A stretch of DNA of 64,000 nucleotides from Parvibaculum sp. (lineage in GTDB: Bacteria > Pseudomonadota > Alphaproteobacteria > Parvibaculales > Parvibaculaceae): positions 39,680-103,679 of the forward strand of contig JAHBYK010000002.1 in assembly GCA_019635965.1 (NCBI GenBank), written 5' to 3'. Numbering within the stretch: the first letter of the stretch is position 1; each line of letters begins with the position of its first letter. This document shows positions 18,167 through 26,482 of this stretch, in pieces. Position numbers and translations under genes: made by a program. The notes under the pieces were generated by a model. It worked only from the letters and a program-made list of their open reading frames with translations, made no database searches and was not told where the DNA came from.

Positions 18167-19423
18167 TCATGCCGCCTTGTTGCCGGACTCGATCGCATCT
18201 TCCACGGTGCGCAGGCCCGGCCGCGCCGCCGAGACGAGCACCGCCATGTTGCCCGGCAGGTGTTCGTTCTTCCACATCTTGGTGTGGGCGAGCGGAATGT
18301 CGCTCCAGGGCAGAACTTCCGACATGCACGGGTCGATGCGCCGCTCGATAACGAGCTTGTTCGCTTCCGACGCCTGCTTCAGATGCGCGAAATGCGATCC
18401 CTGAATGCGTTTCTGCCGCATCCAGACGAAGCGCGCGTCGAAAGTGAGGTTGAATCCCGTCGTCCCGGCACAGAAGACGACCATGCCGCCGCGCTTTGCC
18501 ACCATGCAGGAAACGGGGAAGGTCGACTCGCCGGGATGCTCGAAAACGATGTCGGGGTCGATGCCCTTGCCGGTGATGTCCCAGATCGCCTTGCCGAATT
18601 TCCGTGCCTCTTTCATGAAGTCGTTGAATTCGGGCGAGTTCACCTTCGGCAGCTGGCCCCAGCAGTTGAATTTCTTGCGGTTGATGACGCCCTTCGCGCC
18701 CATCGACATGACGAAATCATGCTTTGAATCGTCCGAGATGACGCCGATGGCGTGCGCGCCCGCCGTCGCGCAGAGCTGCACGGCGAAGGAGCCGAGGCCG
18801 CCGGAAGCGCCCCAGACGAGCACGTTCTGGCCCGGCGAGAGAATATGCGGCGTGTGGCCGAAGAGCATCCGGTAGGCGGTGGCAAGCGTCAGCGTGTAGC
18901 AGGCGCTTTCTTCCCAGGTGAGATGCTTCGGGCGCGGCATGAGCTGCTGCGACTGCACGCGGCAGAACTGGGCGAAGGAACCATCCGGCGTCTCGTAGCC
19001 CCAGATGCGCTGGGTGGGCGAGAACATCGGGTCGCCGCCATTGCATTCCTCGTCGTCGCCATCGTCCTGGTTGCAATGGATGACGACCTCGTCGCCCACT
19101 TTCCAGCGCTTCACCTTGGCGCCCACGGCATAGACGATGCCGGACGCATCCGAGCCTGCAATGTGATAGGGCTTGTCGTGAACGTCGAAGACGGAAATCG
19201 GCGTGCCGAGGCCCGCCCAGACGCCGTTGTAGTTGACGCCCGCCGCCATCACGAGAACGAGCACCTCGTTCGAGTCGATCTCCCAGGTCGGCACGACCTC
19301 GACCTGCATCGCCTGCTCCGGCGGACCGTGGCGCTCGCGCCGGATCGCCCAGGCGTACATTTTCGGCGGCACATGGCCGAGCGGGGGGATTTCGCCGATT
19401 TCGTAGAGATCTTTCTTTTCCAT
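18167..19423 (-). CDS. ccr: Crotonyl-CoA carboxylase/reductase
   Basis: Reductive carboxylation of crotonyl-CoA with NADPH and CO2 to (2S)-ethylmalonyl-CoA, the defining step of the ethylmalonyl-CoA pathway for acetate/fatty-acid assimilation. The 418-residue MDR-superfamily protein shows the Ccr signatures KKDLYEIGEIPPLGHVP, AAGVNYNGVWAGLG, VIHCNQDDGDDEECNGGDPM, IWGYETPDGSFAQF, the dinucleotide loop GASGGLGSFA, ARKFGKAIWDITGKG and FEHPGE. The sequence stays collinear with known alphaproteobacterial Ccr to the end. The ATG at 19423 is chosen; a GTG three codons upstream (19432) has a GAGG at good distance and may be the true start. Confidence 0.97.
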   Translation of the reverse strand: MEKKDLYEIGEIPPLGHVPPKMYAWAIRRERHGPPEQAMQVEVVPTWEIDSNEVLVLVMAAGVNYNGVWAGLGTPISVFDVHDKPYHIAGSDASGIVYAVGAKVKRWKVGDEVVIHCNQDDGDDEECNGGDPMFSPTQRIWGYETPDGSFAQFCRVQSQQLMPRPKHLTWEESACYTLTLATAYRMLFGHTPHILSPGQNVLVWGASGGLGSFAVQLCATAGAHAIGVISDDSKHDFVMSMGAKGVINRKKFNCWGQLPKVNSPEFNDFMKEARKFGKAIWDITGKGIDPDIVFEHPGESTFPVSCMVAKRGGMVVFCAGTTGFNLTFDARFVWMRQKRIQGSHFAHLKQASEANKLVIERRIDPCMSEVLPWSDIPLAHTKMWKNEHLPGNMAVLVSAARPGLRTVEDAIESGNKAA

Positions 19424-19486
19424 CTGAGTCACCGGAAATACCTCGCTCGCCACGGTTGCTGCGGTCTTTGCGCCGCGCCGGGGCGG

Positions 19487-19516
19487 ATCATTGGCATTTG
19501 ACGTTGCGGAAGCAAC
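19487..19516 (-). promoter_or_regulatory. Putative ccr promoter with TTGC/GCAA inverted repeat
   Basis: On the minus strand TTGCTT (19515-19510), 17 bases, AATGAT (19492-19487) can serve as a promoter for ccr. An inverted repeat GTTGC-N4-GCAAC (19503-19516) covers the -35 element, a place where a regulator would act. A similar TTGC...GCAA dyad precedes ecm. Both promoter and operator are predictions. Confidence 0.45.
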
Positions 19517-19594
19517 AATTTTTTGCGGTGCAGCATGAAATGGCCGCAAGCCTTGAATTCCGGCCGGGCCGGTCGGGGGCGCCGCAAAACAGAA

Positions 19595-19624
19595 CCGCCG
19601 CAGGGTGTTTTCTCCCTGCGGCGG
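19595..19624 (-). terminator. Rho-independent terminator after acyl-CoA dehydrogenase gene
   Basis: A perfect 11-bp GC-rich stem (19595-19605 with 19614-19624) with an 8-base loop, followed on the minus strand by a T-rich stretch (TTCTGTTTTG). It is 35 bases past the stop at 19659 and separates this gene from ccr. Confidence 0.85.
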
Positions 19625-19658
19625 TCATGGTCCGGGTCAGATCGGAGGCAGCCGGGCC

Positions 19659-20906
19659 TTACCAGAGCCCGTATTTCTGTACTTCGGCGCGGCCGACCAC
19701 CATGTGATGCACCTCGTCCGGCCCGTCGGCGAAACGCAGATGGCGCATGTCGGTGTACATGTCGGCGAGCGGTGTCCATTGCGAGATGCCGGCGGCGCCA
19801 TGCATCTGGATCGCCTGGTCGATGATGAGACAGACCCTCTCGGGCACCATCGCCTTCACCGCGCTCACATAGACGCGGGCTTCCTTGTTGCCGAGCACGT
19901 CCATCGCTCTCGCGGCCTGAAGCACGGCGAGGCGCATCGCATTGATCTCGATGCGGGCGCGCGAAATGATTTCGAGATTGCCGCCGAGCTTTGCGATCGG
20001 CTTGCCGAAGGCTTCGCGCGTGGCGGCGCGCTTCACCATCAGTTCCAGCGCCTTTTCCGCCTTGCCGATCGAACGCATGCAGTGATGGATGCGGCCGGGT
20101 CCAAGGCGCACCTGGCTGATTTCGAAGCCGCGGCCTTCGCCGAGCAGGATATTTTCCTTCGGCACGCGCGCATTGTTGAAGCGGATATGCATGTGGCCAT
20201 GCGGCGCATGGTCCTTGCCGAAGACCTTCATCGGTCCGAGAATCTCGACGCCCGGCGTGTCGATCGGTACCAGAATCTGCGACTGCTGCTTGCTGGGCGG
20301 GGCGTTGGGGCTCGTCTTGACCATGACGATCATGATCTTGCAGCGCGGATCGCCGGCGCCGGAGATGTAGAACTTCTCGCCATTGATGACCCATTCGTCG
20401 CCGTCGAGCACGGCGCTGGTGCGCACATTCTTCGCATCAGAGCTCGGCACGTCCGGTTCGGTCATCGCATAGGCCGAGCGGATTTCACCGTTGAGCAGCG
20501 GCACCAGCCATTTCTTCTTCTGCTCGGGCGTGCCCACGCGCTCCAGCACTTCCATGTTGCCGGTGTCCGGCGCGCTGCAATTCAGGGATTCGGACGCGAG
20601 CGGCGACTTGCCGAGTTCGGCGGCGATATAGGCATAGTCGAGATTGGAGAGGCCGGAGCCGATTTCGGAGTCCGGCAGGAAGAAGTTCCACAGGCCCGAT
20701 TCCTTGGCCTTGTTCTTCGCGCCTTCCAGCAGCTCGAGCTGGCGCGGATGCCAGGACCAGCGGTCGGTCTTTTCGTCGTTCAGCCGGAAGAATTCCTCGG
20801 TGATCGGCTCGACATTCTCGGCAATGTGCTTCTGCACGGCGGCCATCAGCGGCCGCGCCTTTTCCGACATGGCAAGCTGAAACAGGTCCTGGTTGATATC
20901 TGTCAT
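19659..20906 (-). CDS. Acyl-CoA dehydrogenase (ACAD10/11-like)
   Basis: A 415-residue FAD-dependent acyl-CoA dehydrogenase. Motifs: AYAMTEPDVPSSDAKN (FAD/substrate loop), EWVINGEKFYISGAGDPRCKIMIVM, RLGPGRIHHCMRSIGKAEKAL, QMHGAAGISQWTPLADMYTDMRHLRFADGPDEVH. The last motif, with ADGPDEVH in place of YEGTSEIQ, marks the ACAD10/11-like group acting on branched or hydroxylated medium/long acyl-CoAs, where an Asp takes the base role. Start at 20906 gives the usual length; an in-frame ATG at 20918 is possible. Electrons would go to ETF. Divergent from ecm. Confidence 0.9.
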   Translation of the reverse strand: MTDINQDLFQLAMSEKARPLMAAVQKHIAENVEPITEEFFRLNDEKTDRWSWHPRQLELLEGAKNKAKESGLWNFFLPDSEIGSGLSNLDYAYIAAELGKSPLASESLNCSAPDTGNMEVLERVGTPEQKKKWLVPLLNGEIRSAYAMTEPDVPSSDAKNVRTSAVLDGDEWVINGEKFYISGAGDPRCKIMIVMVKTSPNAPPSKQQSQILVPIDTPGVEILGPMKVFGKDHAPHGHMHIRFNNARVPKENILLGEGRGFEISQVRLGPGRIHHCMRSIGKAEKALELMVKRAATREAFGKPIAKLGGNLEIISRARIEINAMRLAVLQAARAMDVLGNKEARVYVSAVKAMVPERVCLIIDQAIQMHGAAGISQWTPLADMYTDMRHLRFADGPDEVHHMVVGRAEVQKYGLW

Positions 20907-21018
20907 GGGGTCGTCCATCCCTCGTGTTGTCATTTTCGATCCCGGCAGCCTAACGCGTCCGGCCGCGGCGCGGTATCCATTGCAGCCCGCTCCGGCCTCG
21001 TTTGGGAAACAGCGCCTT

Positions 21019-21047
21019 TTGCAGCGCAGCAATGGCTGTGATATTTC
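21019..21047 (+). promoter_or_regulatory. Putative ecm promoter with TTGC-N6-GCAA dyad
   Basis: TTGCAG (21019-21024), 17 bases, TATTTC (21042-21047) is a weak plus-strand promoter in the 173-base spacer between the divergent acyl-CoA dehydrogenase gene and ecm. The dyad TTGC-N6-GCAA (21019-21032) covers its -35 and resembles the one before ccr. Confidence 0.4.
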
Positions 21048-21079
21048 CCTCGCAACGGTTTGATGACGCGAGGTCAGGC

Positions 21080-23083
21080 ATGAGCGGGGCAGGGGACAAG
21101 GGCGCAGGCGGGGCGAGGCGGGACCAGCCCTGGATTTTCCGCACCTATGCCGGCCATTCGACGGCAAAGGCTTCGAACGAGCTTTACCGGACGAACCTCT
21201 CGCGCGGCCAGACCGGCCTTTCCATCGCCTTCGACCTGCCGACGCAGACGGGCTATGACAGCGATCATGTGCTGGCGCGGGGCGAGGTCGGCAAGGTCGG
21301 CGTGCCCATTTCGCATATCGGCGACATGCGGGCGCTCTTCGAGGGCATTCCCCTCGAGCAGATGAACACCTCCATGACGATCAATGCGACGGCGCCCTGG
21401 CTCCTCGCGCTCTATATCGCGGTGGCGGACGAACAGGGCGCGGACCGCGCGAAACTTCAGGGCACGGTCCAGAACGACATCATCAAGGAATATCTCTCGC
21501 GCGGCACTTATGTCTTTCCGCCCGCGCCCTCCATGCGGCTTCTCACCGACGTCATTTCCTACACCTACCGGGAAGTACCGAAGTGGAATCCCACGAATGT
21601 CTGCTCCTATCACCTGCAGGAAGCGGGCGCGACGCCGGTGCAGGAACTGGCTTTTGCGCTCGCCACCGCCATTGCCGTGCTCGATCGTGTGAGGGCGGGC
21701 GGTCAGGTGCCGGAAAAGGAATTTCCGCAGGTCGTCGGCCGCATCAGCTTTTTCGTCAATGCCGGTGTGCGCTTCATCACCGAGATCGCAAAGATGCGCG
21801 CCTTCGTCGATCTCTGGGACGAGATCTGCCGCGAGCGATATGCCGTCGAGGACGCAAAGCTCCGCCGCTTCCGCTATGGCGTGCAGGTGAATTCGCTGGG
21901 CCTCACCGAGCAGCAGCCGGAAAACAATGTCTATCGCATCCTGCTCGAGATGCTCGCCGTCACGCTCTCCAAGAATGCCCGTGCCCGCGCCGTGCAGCTT
22001 CCCGCCTGGAACGAGGCGCTCGGCCTGCCGCGCCCCTGGGATCAGCAATGGTCGCTCCGCGCGCAGCAGATCCTCGCCTTCGAAAGCGACCTTCTCGAAT
22101 ATGACGACATTTTCGACGGCTCGAAGGTGATGGATGCGAAGGTCGAGGCGCTGAAGGCGGAAGCGCGTGAGGAGCTTGCCCGCATTGAGGAGATGGGCGG
22201 CGCGGTCGCAGCCGTCGAAAGCGCCTATATGAAAGAGCGCCTCGTCGAATCCAATTCGGCCCGCCTTGAGGAGATCGAGGCAGGGCGGCAGATCGTGGTC
22301 GGCGTCAACAAATATGAGGAATCGGCGCCCTCGCCGCTCTCGACAGGTGCCGGCTCGATCCATGTCGTCGATCATGGCGTCGAGGCCGAACAGATCGCCG
22401 CGCTGAAGAAGTGGCGCGAGACGCGCGATGCGGCGGCGGTTTCTGCCGCGCTTGCCGATCTCCGCGCCGCCGCGAAGGATGGCCGCAACATCATGGAGCC
22501 CTCCATTGCCTGCGCGAAGGCGGGCGTGACGACCGGCGAGTGGGGCACGGCGCTGCGCGAGACCTTCGGCGAATATCGCGCACCGACCGGCGTCTCGCGG
22601 GCCGCGCGCAATGCGCCGGGCGATCTCGACCGGGTGCGCGACATGGTCAATGCGGTGTCGGCAAAACTCGGCCGCCGTCTCAAATTCCTGGTCGGCAAGC
22701 CCGGCCTCGACGGTCATTCCAACGGTGCCGAGCAGATTGCGGTCCGCGCGCGCGACAGCGGCATGGATGTCGTCTATGAGGGCATCCGCCTCACGCCCGA
22801 GCAGATCGTGAAGTCGGCGCAGGAGGGCGAGGTGCATGTCGTCGGCCTCTCCATCCTTTCCGGCAGCCATGTCTCGCTGGTGGAAGATGTGATGAAGCGG
22901 ATGCGCGCGGCGGGTCTTGCCCATATTCCGGTCGTCGTCGGCGGCATCATCCCCTCGGACGACGAGGAAAAGCTCCGCGCCGCCGGGGTCGCCGCGATCT
23001 ACACGCCCAAGGATTTCCAGATCAACGACATCATGGCCGAGGTCGTCCGCCTCGTGGACTACAACACGGACGAGGCGGCGTAA
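21080..23083 (+). CDS. ecm: Ethylmalonyl-CoA mutase (MeaA)
   Basis: Adenosylcobalamin-dependent isomerisation of (2R)-ethylmalonyl-CoA to (2S)-methylsuccinyl-CoA. The 667-residue single-chain enzyme has the acyl-CoA mutase barrel (PWIFRTYAGHSTAKASNELYR, GLSIAFDLPTQTGYDSDH, GVPISHIGDMRALFEGIPL, TNVCSYHLQEAGATPVQELAF) and a C-terminal B12 domain with DGHSNG, His546 being the lower cobalt ligand. The YRTNLSRGQTGLSIAFD block and length near 660 fit the MeaA/Ecm group rather than methylmalonyl-CoA mutase (about 720). The ATG at 21080 follows GAGG and removes a non-homologous leader. It completes the set ccr-ecm-mcd in this window. Confidence 0.95.
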   Translation: MSGAGDKGAGGARRDQPWIFRTYAGHSTAKASNELYRTNLSRGQTGLSIAFDLPTQTGYDSDHVLARGEVGKVGVPISHIGDMRALFEGIPLEQMNTSMTINATAPWLLALYIAVADEQGADRAKLQGTVQNDIIKEYLSRGTYVFPPAPSMRLLTDVISYTYREVPKWNPTNVCSYHLQEAGATPVQELAFALATAIAVLDRVRAGGQVPEKEFPQVVGRISFFVNAGVRFITEIAKMRAFVDLWDEICRERYAVEDAKLRRFRYGVQVNSLGLTEQQPENNVYRILLEMLAVTLSKNARARAVQLPAWNEALGLPRPWDQQWSLRAQQILAFESDLLEYDDIFDGSKVMDAKVEALKAEAREELARIEEMGGAVAAVESAYMKERLVESNSARLEEIEAGRQIVVGVNKYEESAPSPLSTGAGSIHVVDHGVEAEQIAALKKWRETRDAAAVSAALADLRAAAKDGRNIMEPSIACAKAGVTTGEWGTALRETFGEYRAPTGVSRAARNAPGDLDRVRDMVNAVSAKLGRRLKFLVGKPGLDGHSNGAEQIAVRARDSGMDVVYEGIRLTPEQIVKSAQEGEVHVVGLSILSGSHVSLVEDVMKRMRAAGLAHIPVVVGGIIPSDDEEKLRAAGVAAIYTPKDFQINDIMAEVVRLVDYNTDEAA

Positions 23084-23095
23084 GACGCCGCCTTT

Positions 23096-23155
23096 CCCGT
23101 CTGCCGATTCCCCGTCTGCCGATTCCCCGTCTGCCGATTCCCCGTCTGCCGATTC
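23096..23155 (+). repeat. Four perfect tandem copies of a 15-base unit
   Basis: The unit CCCGTCTGCCGATTC occurs four times head to tail without a mismatch, starting 13 bases past the ecm stop codon. Fifteen is a multiple of three, but no supported gene reads through it. A hairpin follows at once. Confidence 0.95.
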
Positions 23156-23156
23156 A

Positions 23157-23180
23157 ATGGGCAGGCAGAAGGCTGCCCAT
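23157..23180. terminator. Hairpin after ecm repeat
   Basis: A perfect 8-bp stem ATGGGCAG/CTGCCCAT with an 8-base loop immediately follows the tandem repeats. No T tract follows, so its role as terminator of ecm is uncertain. The remaining 200 bases to the next gene hold no reading frame I can support. Confidence 0.45.
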
Positions 23181-23380
23181 CACAATCCTGCCATATTCCC
23201 ATAATGTTTCCGCCGCATTGGAGTCCTCCAATGACACAGATGAAGAGTTACCCGGCTGGGTAACGGGCGGCGGTCTCAATCATGATTTGAATTTCTCCTG
23301 CTTTACAGGACTCCGCGACCGCCACCCGGACTGTTAGAGTTAACACCTCGTTAATTCGGGCTGTGAGGATGAGGCTCCTG

Positions 23381-23674
23381 ATGAGCAACGGTTTCGAGAC
23401 CAATGGCGGGCAGGGCGGCGCGCAGGCGGACAAGGGCCAGACGGCCTGGTCCTATGGGCGAAATGCCGAACCCCTCCCCGAACTTCATGTCTTTTCGCGC
23501 CTGTCCGAGCTTGATGCGGCCTATGCCGCGGAGCTGGCGCGCCGCCGCGCCCGGCAGGAAACGCTGGAGCGCGAAATCGGCGAGCTGGCGAAGCGTCTGG
23601 CGGCGCCGCTCGACGGCGTGAGCGAGGAAGCGCCGAAGAAAAAAGGCTTCTTCAGCCGGAGGGCGAAATCATGA
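23381..23674 (+). CDS. Small charged coiled-coil protein of unknown function
   Basis: I do not recognise this 97-residue protein. The first half is Gly/Gln-rich and probably disordered. Residues 45-75 (LSELDAAYAAELARRRARQETLEREIGELAKRL) are a strong amphipathic, heptad-like helix. The tail EAPKKKGFFSRRAKS is basic with two Phe, like a membrane-surface anchor. The ATG at 23381 follows GAGGATGAGG. The stop overlaps the next start by four bases (ATGA), so it is coupled to the membrane-protein gene and likely acts with it. Confidence 0.75.
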   Translation: MSNGFETNGGQGGAQADKGQTAWSYGRNAEPLPELHVFSRLSELDAAYAAELARRRARQETLEREIGELAKRLAAPLDGVSEEAPKKKGFFSRRAKS

Positions 23675-24777
23675 GCCTTTCGGTTTCCCTCATCTCCGAA
23701 GAAATGCGCGCGCAGATCAGCCGCAACTATGTGGCGAGCGAACGGCAGGCGCGCTTTGCGAGCTTCTATTTCCTCACCTTCATCACGGTCGCGCTCGTCG
23801 CCGCCGGCGCGCTCGTCGTCGATTACATGATCGTCAGCGAATTCTGGACGCGCGCCCTTGCCAATGAGTTCCTCGAGCTGCCGGGCGCGCTCGGTTCTTC
23901 GGTCGCCTTCAAGTCGATGCAGGTTCTCTTCGCAACGGTTGCCGCGCATATCCTCTATGAGCAGCTCAGCGCCTTCGGCAAGGCGGTGTTCGTGCGCATC
24001 GTCTTCGTCCTCGCGCTCACCATGCTGCTTGGCGTTGGTGTGCTGCTGGCGCTGATGTCGCTGCCGAACGGCATTGCGGCCACGAGCGACGGATCGGTCG
24101 GCTCCTCGCTCGGCAATGCGCTGGCGGGTCTCGGCATTTCGACCGAAGCGACGCAGGAAACGCAGCGTGCCGCAAGCGAGATCGACCAGATGCGCGGCTG
24201 GCAGCCGCTTGCCTGGCTTGCCTCGCTCGGCATCGTCTTTCTCGTCGTCACCGGCGTTGCCGCGCTCTGCGTTCATTATGCGGTCGACTCGTTGCGCCGC
24301 GTCTTTCATGCCCGCGATTTCCGTCACCGCCGCGCGGCGATGGAGCGCCTCTCGGCGCTCGAAGCCGAATATGACAGCAACCGCCATGCCCTGTCGGAAA
24401 TGGAAGGGCCGGAGAACCGCCGCCATCTGCTCTGGACGGGGCTTATGCGCGAATGCCGCTCCTATGAGCAGGGGCTTGAGGAAGCGCGGCGCAAGGGCGA
24501 AACGCTCGCCCAGCCATCGCGCGGCATTCTCGGCCGCCGCAAGGACATTGCGCTCAATGGCGCGGCGACGTCCTTCCGCGACAAGCTGAAGGTCTGCGAG
24601 GAGTCGCGTCATCTCGGCCGCTATGAAAAGCTGTTCGACGAATGGTGGGAGCGCCGCTCGCGCAATGCGATGAAGGCGGGTCCGGCGCGGCTCGAGGCGA
24701 TCCGGGAGCCGGTCGGCGAGCTTCTGCCGCCGCGCGGCGCGTCGCGCCGCATCCCCATCGGATCGGCGGGAGAGTGA
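23671..24777 (+). CDS. Membrane protein of unknown function with cytoplasmic helical tail
   Basis: Not recognised. The 368 residues hold hydrophobic segments at about 31-52, 83-98 (weaker), 107-130 and 179-203, a probable periplasmic loop at 131-178, and a charged helical C-terminal part of about 165 residues with Arg/Glu-rich stretches (RHRRAAMERLSALEAEYDSN). No enzyme motif is visible. It is the middle gene of a three-gene unit: coupled to the coiled-coil gene before it and 5 bases ahead of the exported vWA gene, so a membrane complex is plausible. Confidence 0.8.
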   Translation: MSLSVSLISEEMRAQISRNYVASERQARFASFYFLTFITVALVAAGALVVDYMIVSEFWTRALANEFLELPGALGSSVAFKSMQVLFATVAAHILYEQLSAFGKAVFVRIVFVLALTMLLGVGVLLALMSLPNGIAATSDGSVGSSLGNALAGLGISTEATQETQRAASEIDQMRGWQPLAWLASLGIVFLVVTGVAALCVHYAVDSLRRVFHARDFRHRRAAMERLSALEAEYDSNRHALSEMEGPENRRHLLWTGLMRECRSYEQGLEEARRKGETLAQPSRGILGRRKDIALNGAATSFRDKLKVCEESRHLGRYEKLFDEWWERRSRNAMKAGPARLEAIREPVGELLPPRGASRRIPIGSAGE

Positions 24778-24782
24778 GCCGC

Positions 24783-25454
24783 ATGCGCCGCCTTCTCGGC
24801 CTCATCCTCATTCCGGGTCTGCTTGCGGGTGCGGCGGCTGCACAGGCTGTCGATGTGCCGCCCGCGCCGCAGACCGTGGTGATCGGGCTCGACATTTCAA
24901 AAAGCAATCCGCTGGTCGATGATCCGGCCTATGCCGCCCGCGTCGCAAAGCGCCTCACCGGAGAGATCGACAAGCTACCGGTCCGCTCGCGCGTCATGGT
25001 GCGCACTTTCGGCGCTTATGACTCCAGCGCCAATCCGCTGAAGATCGACGAGGTGATTTCCGCGCGCGCCCGGCCCGAGACGGTCGCCGAAGGTGTTGCG
25101 GCGCTCGTGTCCGCCATGCCGCAACTTGTGAAAGAGGGCAAGCTCAAGGCGCAGGACTGGACCTATATCGTTTCCTTCATGGAAACCATGTCGCAGCAGG
25201 TCGATTGTGCGGCGGGCGATGTCCGCTTCATCATGCTGACCGACGGTATCGAGGATTCGACGATCGCGCGGATGCAGCGCGGCGGATCGCTGCCAAAGCC
25301 CGAGCCCATCTTTGCCGGCTGCACCGAGCTTCTCATGCTCGGCATCGGTCAGGGCGCGGGAAGCCCGGCAGCAACGAAGCGGATCCGCGACCAGTGGCAG
25401 AGCTGGGCCTCTGCCGCCGGATTCGGAAAATTCACCGGCCTCTACGACTGGTAA
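24783..25454 (+). CDS. Exported von Willebrand factor A-like protein
   Basis: A 223-residue protein with a signal peptide (MRRLLGLILIPGLLAGAAAA, cleavage likely before or near QAVD). The mature part begins like a vWA domain: a beta strand then GLDISKSNP, a DxSxS metal-adhesion motif, and later VRFIMLTDGIEDS, the usual second metal-site strand. Two Cys (about 140 and 179) could form a disulfide in the periplasm. vWA domains bind protein partners through a divalent metal. Third gene of the cassette with the coiled-coil and membrane proteins. Start could also be a GTG at 24774 overlapping the previous stop. Confidence 0.75.
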   Translation: MRRLLGLILIPGLLAGAAAAQAVDVPPAPQTVVIGLDISKSNPLVDDPAYAARVAKRLTGEIDKLPVRSRVMVRTFGAYDSSANPLKIDEVISARARPETVAEGVAALVSAMPQLVKEGKLKAQDWTYIVSFMETMSQQVDCAAGDVRFIMLTDGIEDSTIARMQRGGSLPKPEPIFAGCTELLMLGIGQGAGSPAATKRIRDQWQSWASAAGFGKFTGLYDW

Positions 25455-25531
25455 TCCCCCTCCGGTTTTGACGCAGCGGCGGCGCGGGCGTAGTGTCCGC
25501 GCGCAAATTCCCCTGCCGCCCGGAAATCCCC

Positions 25532-26482
25532 ATGGAAGTCGCGCTTTCGCTTGTTCTGCCGATCTTCGGCATCATCGCCATCGGCTATGCGGGCGCGCGT
25601 TCGAAACTCATCAGCCAGTCGGGCGTCGATGGGCTCGACACCTATGTCTTCACCTTCGCCATGCCGGTCCTGCTGTTCCGCAATCTCGCGGGCACGGCGT
25701 TTCCCTCGGCGCTTCCCTGGGGCCTGTGGATTTCCTATTACGGCGCCATGCTCGCGGTCTGGGCGGCCGGTTCGCTGATCGCGCTCTATATCCTGCGGCG
25801 TCCGGCGGCGGACAGCGTCATGCTCGGCTTCGGCTGCGGCCAGGGCAATACGATCATGCTGGGCCTGCCGATCATTCTCACCGGCTTCGGGCCGGAGGCC
25901 GGCACGCCCGTCTTCCTGATCCTCGCCTTTCACGGCATCATTCTTTTCACCATCGCCACCTTCCTGCTGGAGCTGACGCGGGCTCGCAGCGGCGAGGAAG
26001 CACCGAGCTTTGCCGCCATCCTCAAGGAAGGGCTGAGGAACACCGCGCGCAATCCCGTCATCATCGGCATTGCCTGCGGGGTCATCTATGGCCAGCTTGG
26101 CGTACCGCTGCCGGGCATTGTCGATACGTCGCTTGAAATGGTCGCGCGCTCGGCAATCCCATGCGCGCTCTTCGTGCTGGGTGCCATGCTGACGCGCTAC
26201 AGCATCCGCCGCTCGGTCGGTGCGGCATCCATCACGGCTTTCTTCAAGCTCACGGTGCATCCCGCGCTTGTATTCGTGATGACGCAATATGTGTTCGGGC
26301 TGGAGCCGCTCTGGGTGACGGCGGCAACGCTTCTCGCCGCCATGCCGACCGGCGTCTATTCCTCGATCCTCGCCAACCGCTATCAGGCGGCGCCGGGCGC
26401 GGCCTCGAGCACCGTGGTCCTGTCGACAGGCGTAAGCCTTGTCACGCTCACCATCCTGCTTGGCTGGTTCCTCGCCGCCTAG
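25532..26482 (+). CDS. AEC-family transporter
   Basis: A 316-residue permease of the auxin efflux carrier superfamily, ten hydrophobic helices in two halves of five separated by a cytoplasmic loop (around residues 148-170). The conserved N-terminal LPIFGIIAIGYAGARSKLIS, the GFGCGQGNTIMLGLPI crossover segment and the C-terminal AAMPTGVYSSILANRY motif are clear. Bacterial members carry small organic acids such as malate or malonate; the substrate here is not known. Its end overlaps the convergent acyltransferase gene by four bases. Confidence 0.88.
   Translation: MEVALSLVLPIFGIIAIGYAGARSKLISQSGVDGLDTYVFTFAMPVLLFRNLAGTAFPSALPWGLWISYYGAMLAVWAAGSLIALYILRRPAADSVMLGFGCGQGNTIMLGLPIILTGFGPEAGTPVFLILAFHGIILFTIATFLLELTRARSGEEAPSFAAILKEGLRNTARNPVIIGIACGVIYGQLGVPLPGIVDTSLEMVARSAIPCALFVLGAMLTRYSIRRSVGAASITAFFKLTVHPALVFVMTQYVFGLEPLWVTAATLLAAMPTGVYSSILANRYQAAPGAASSTVVLSTGVSLVTLTILLGWFLAA

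Noticed and set aside
21074..22924. 616-codon minus-strand frame opposite ecm
   Set aside because: Antisense to ethylmalonyl-CoA mutase; no recognisable domain.
23096..23155. CRISPR array
   Set aside because: Repeats are 15 bases, directly abutting, with no spacers and no cas genes nearby.
23083..23204. Tandem repeat read as a PSADS-repeat coding extension of ecm
   Set aside because: The mutase has a normal stop before the repeats and its known domain ends there; the repeat is only in frame with shadow reading.
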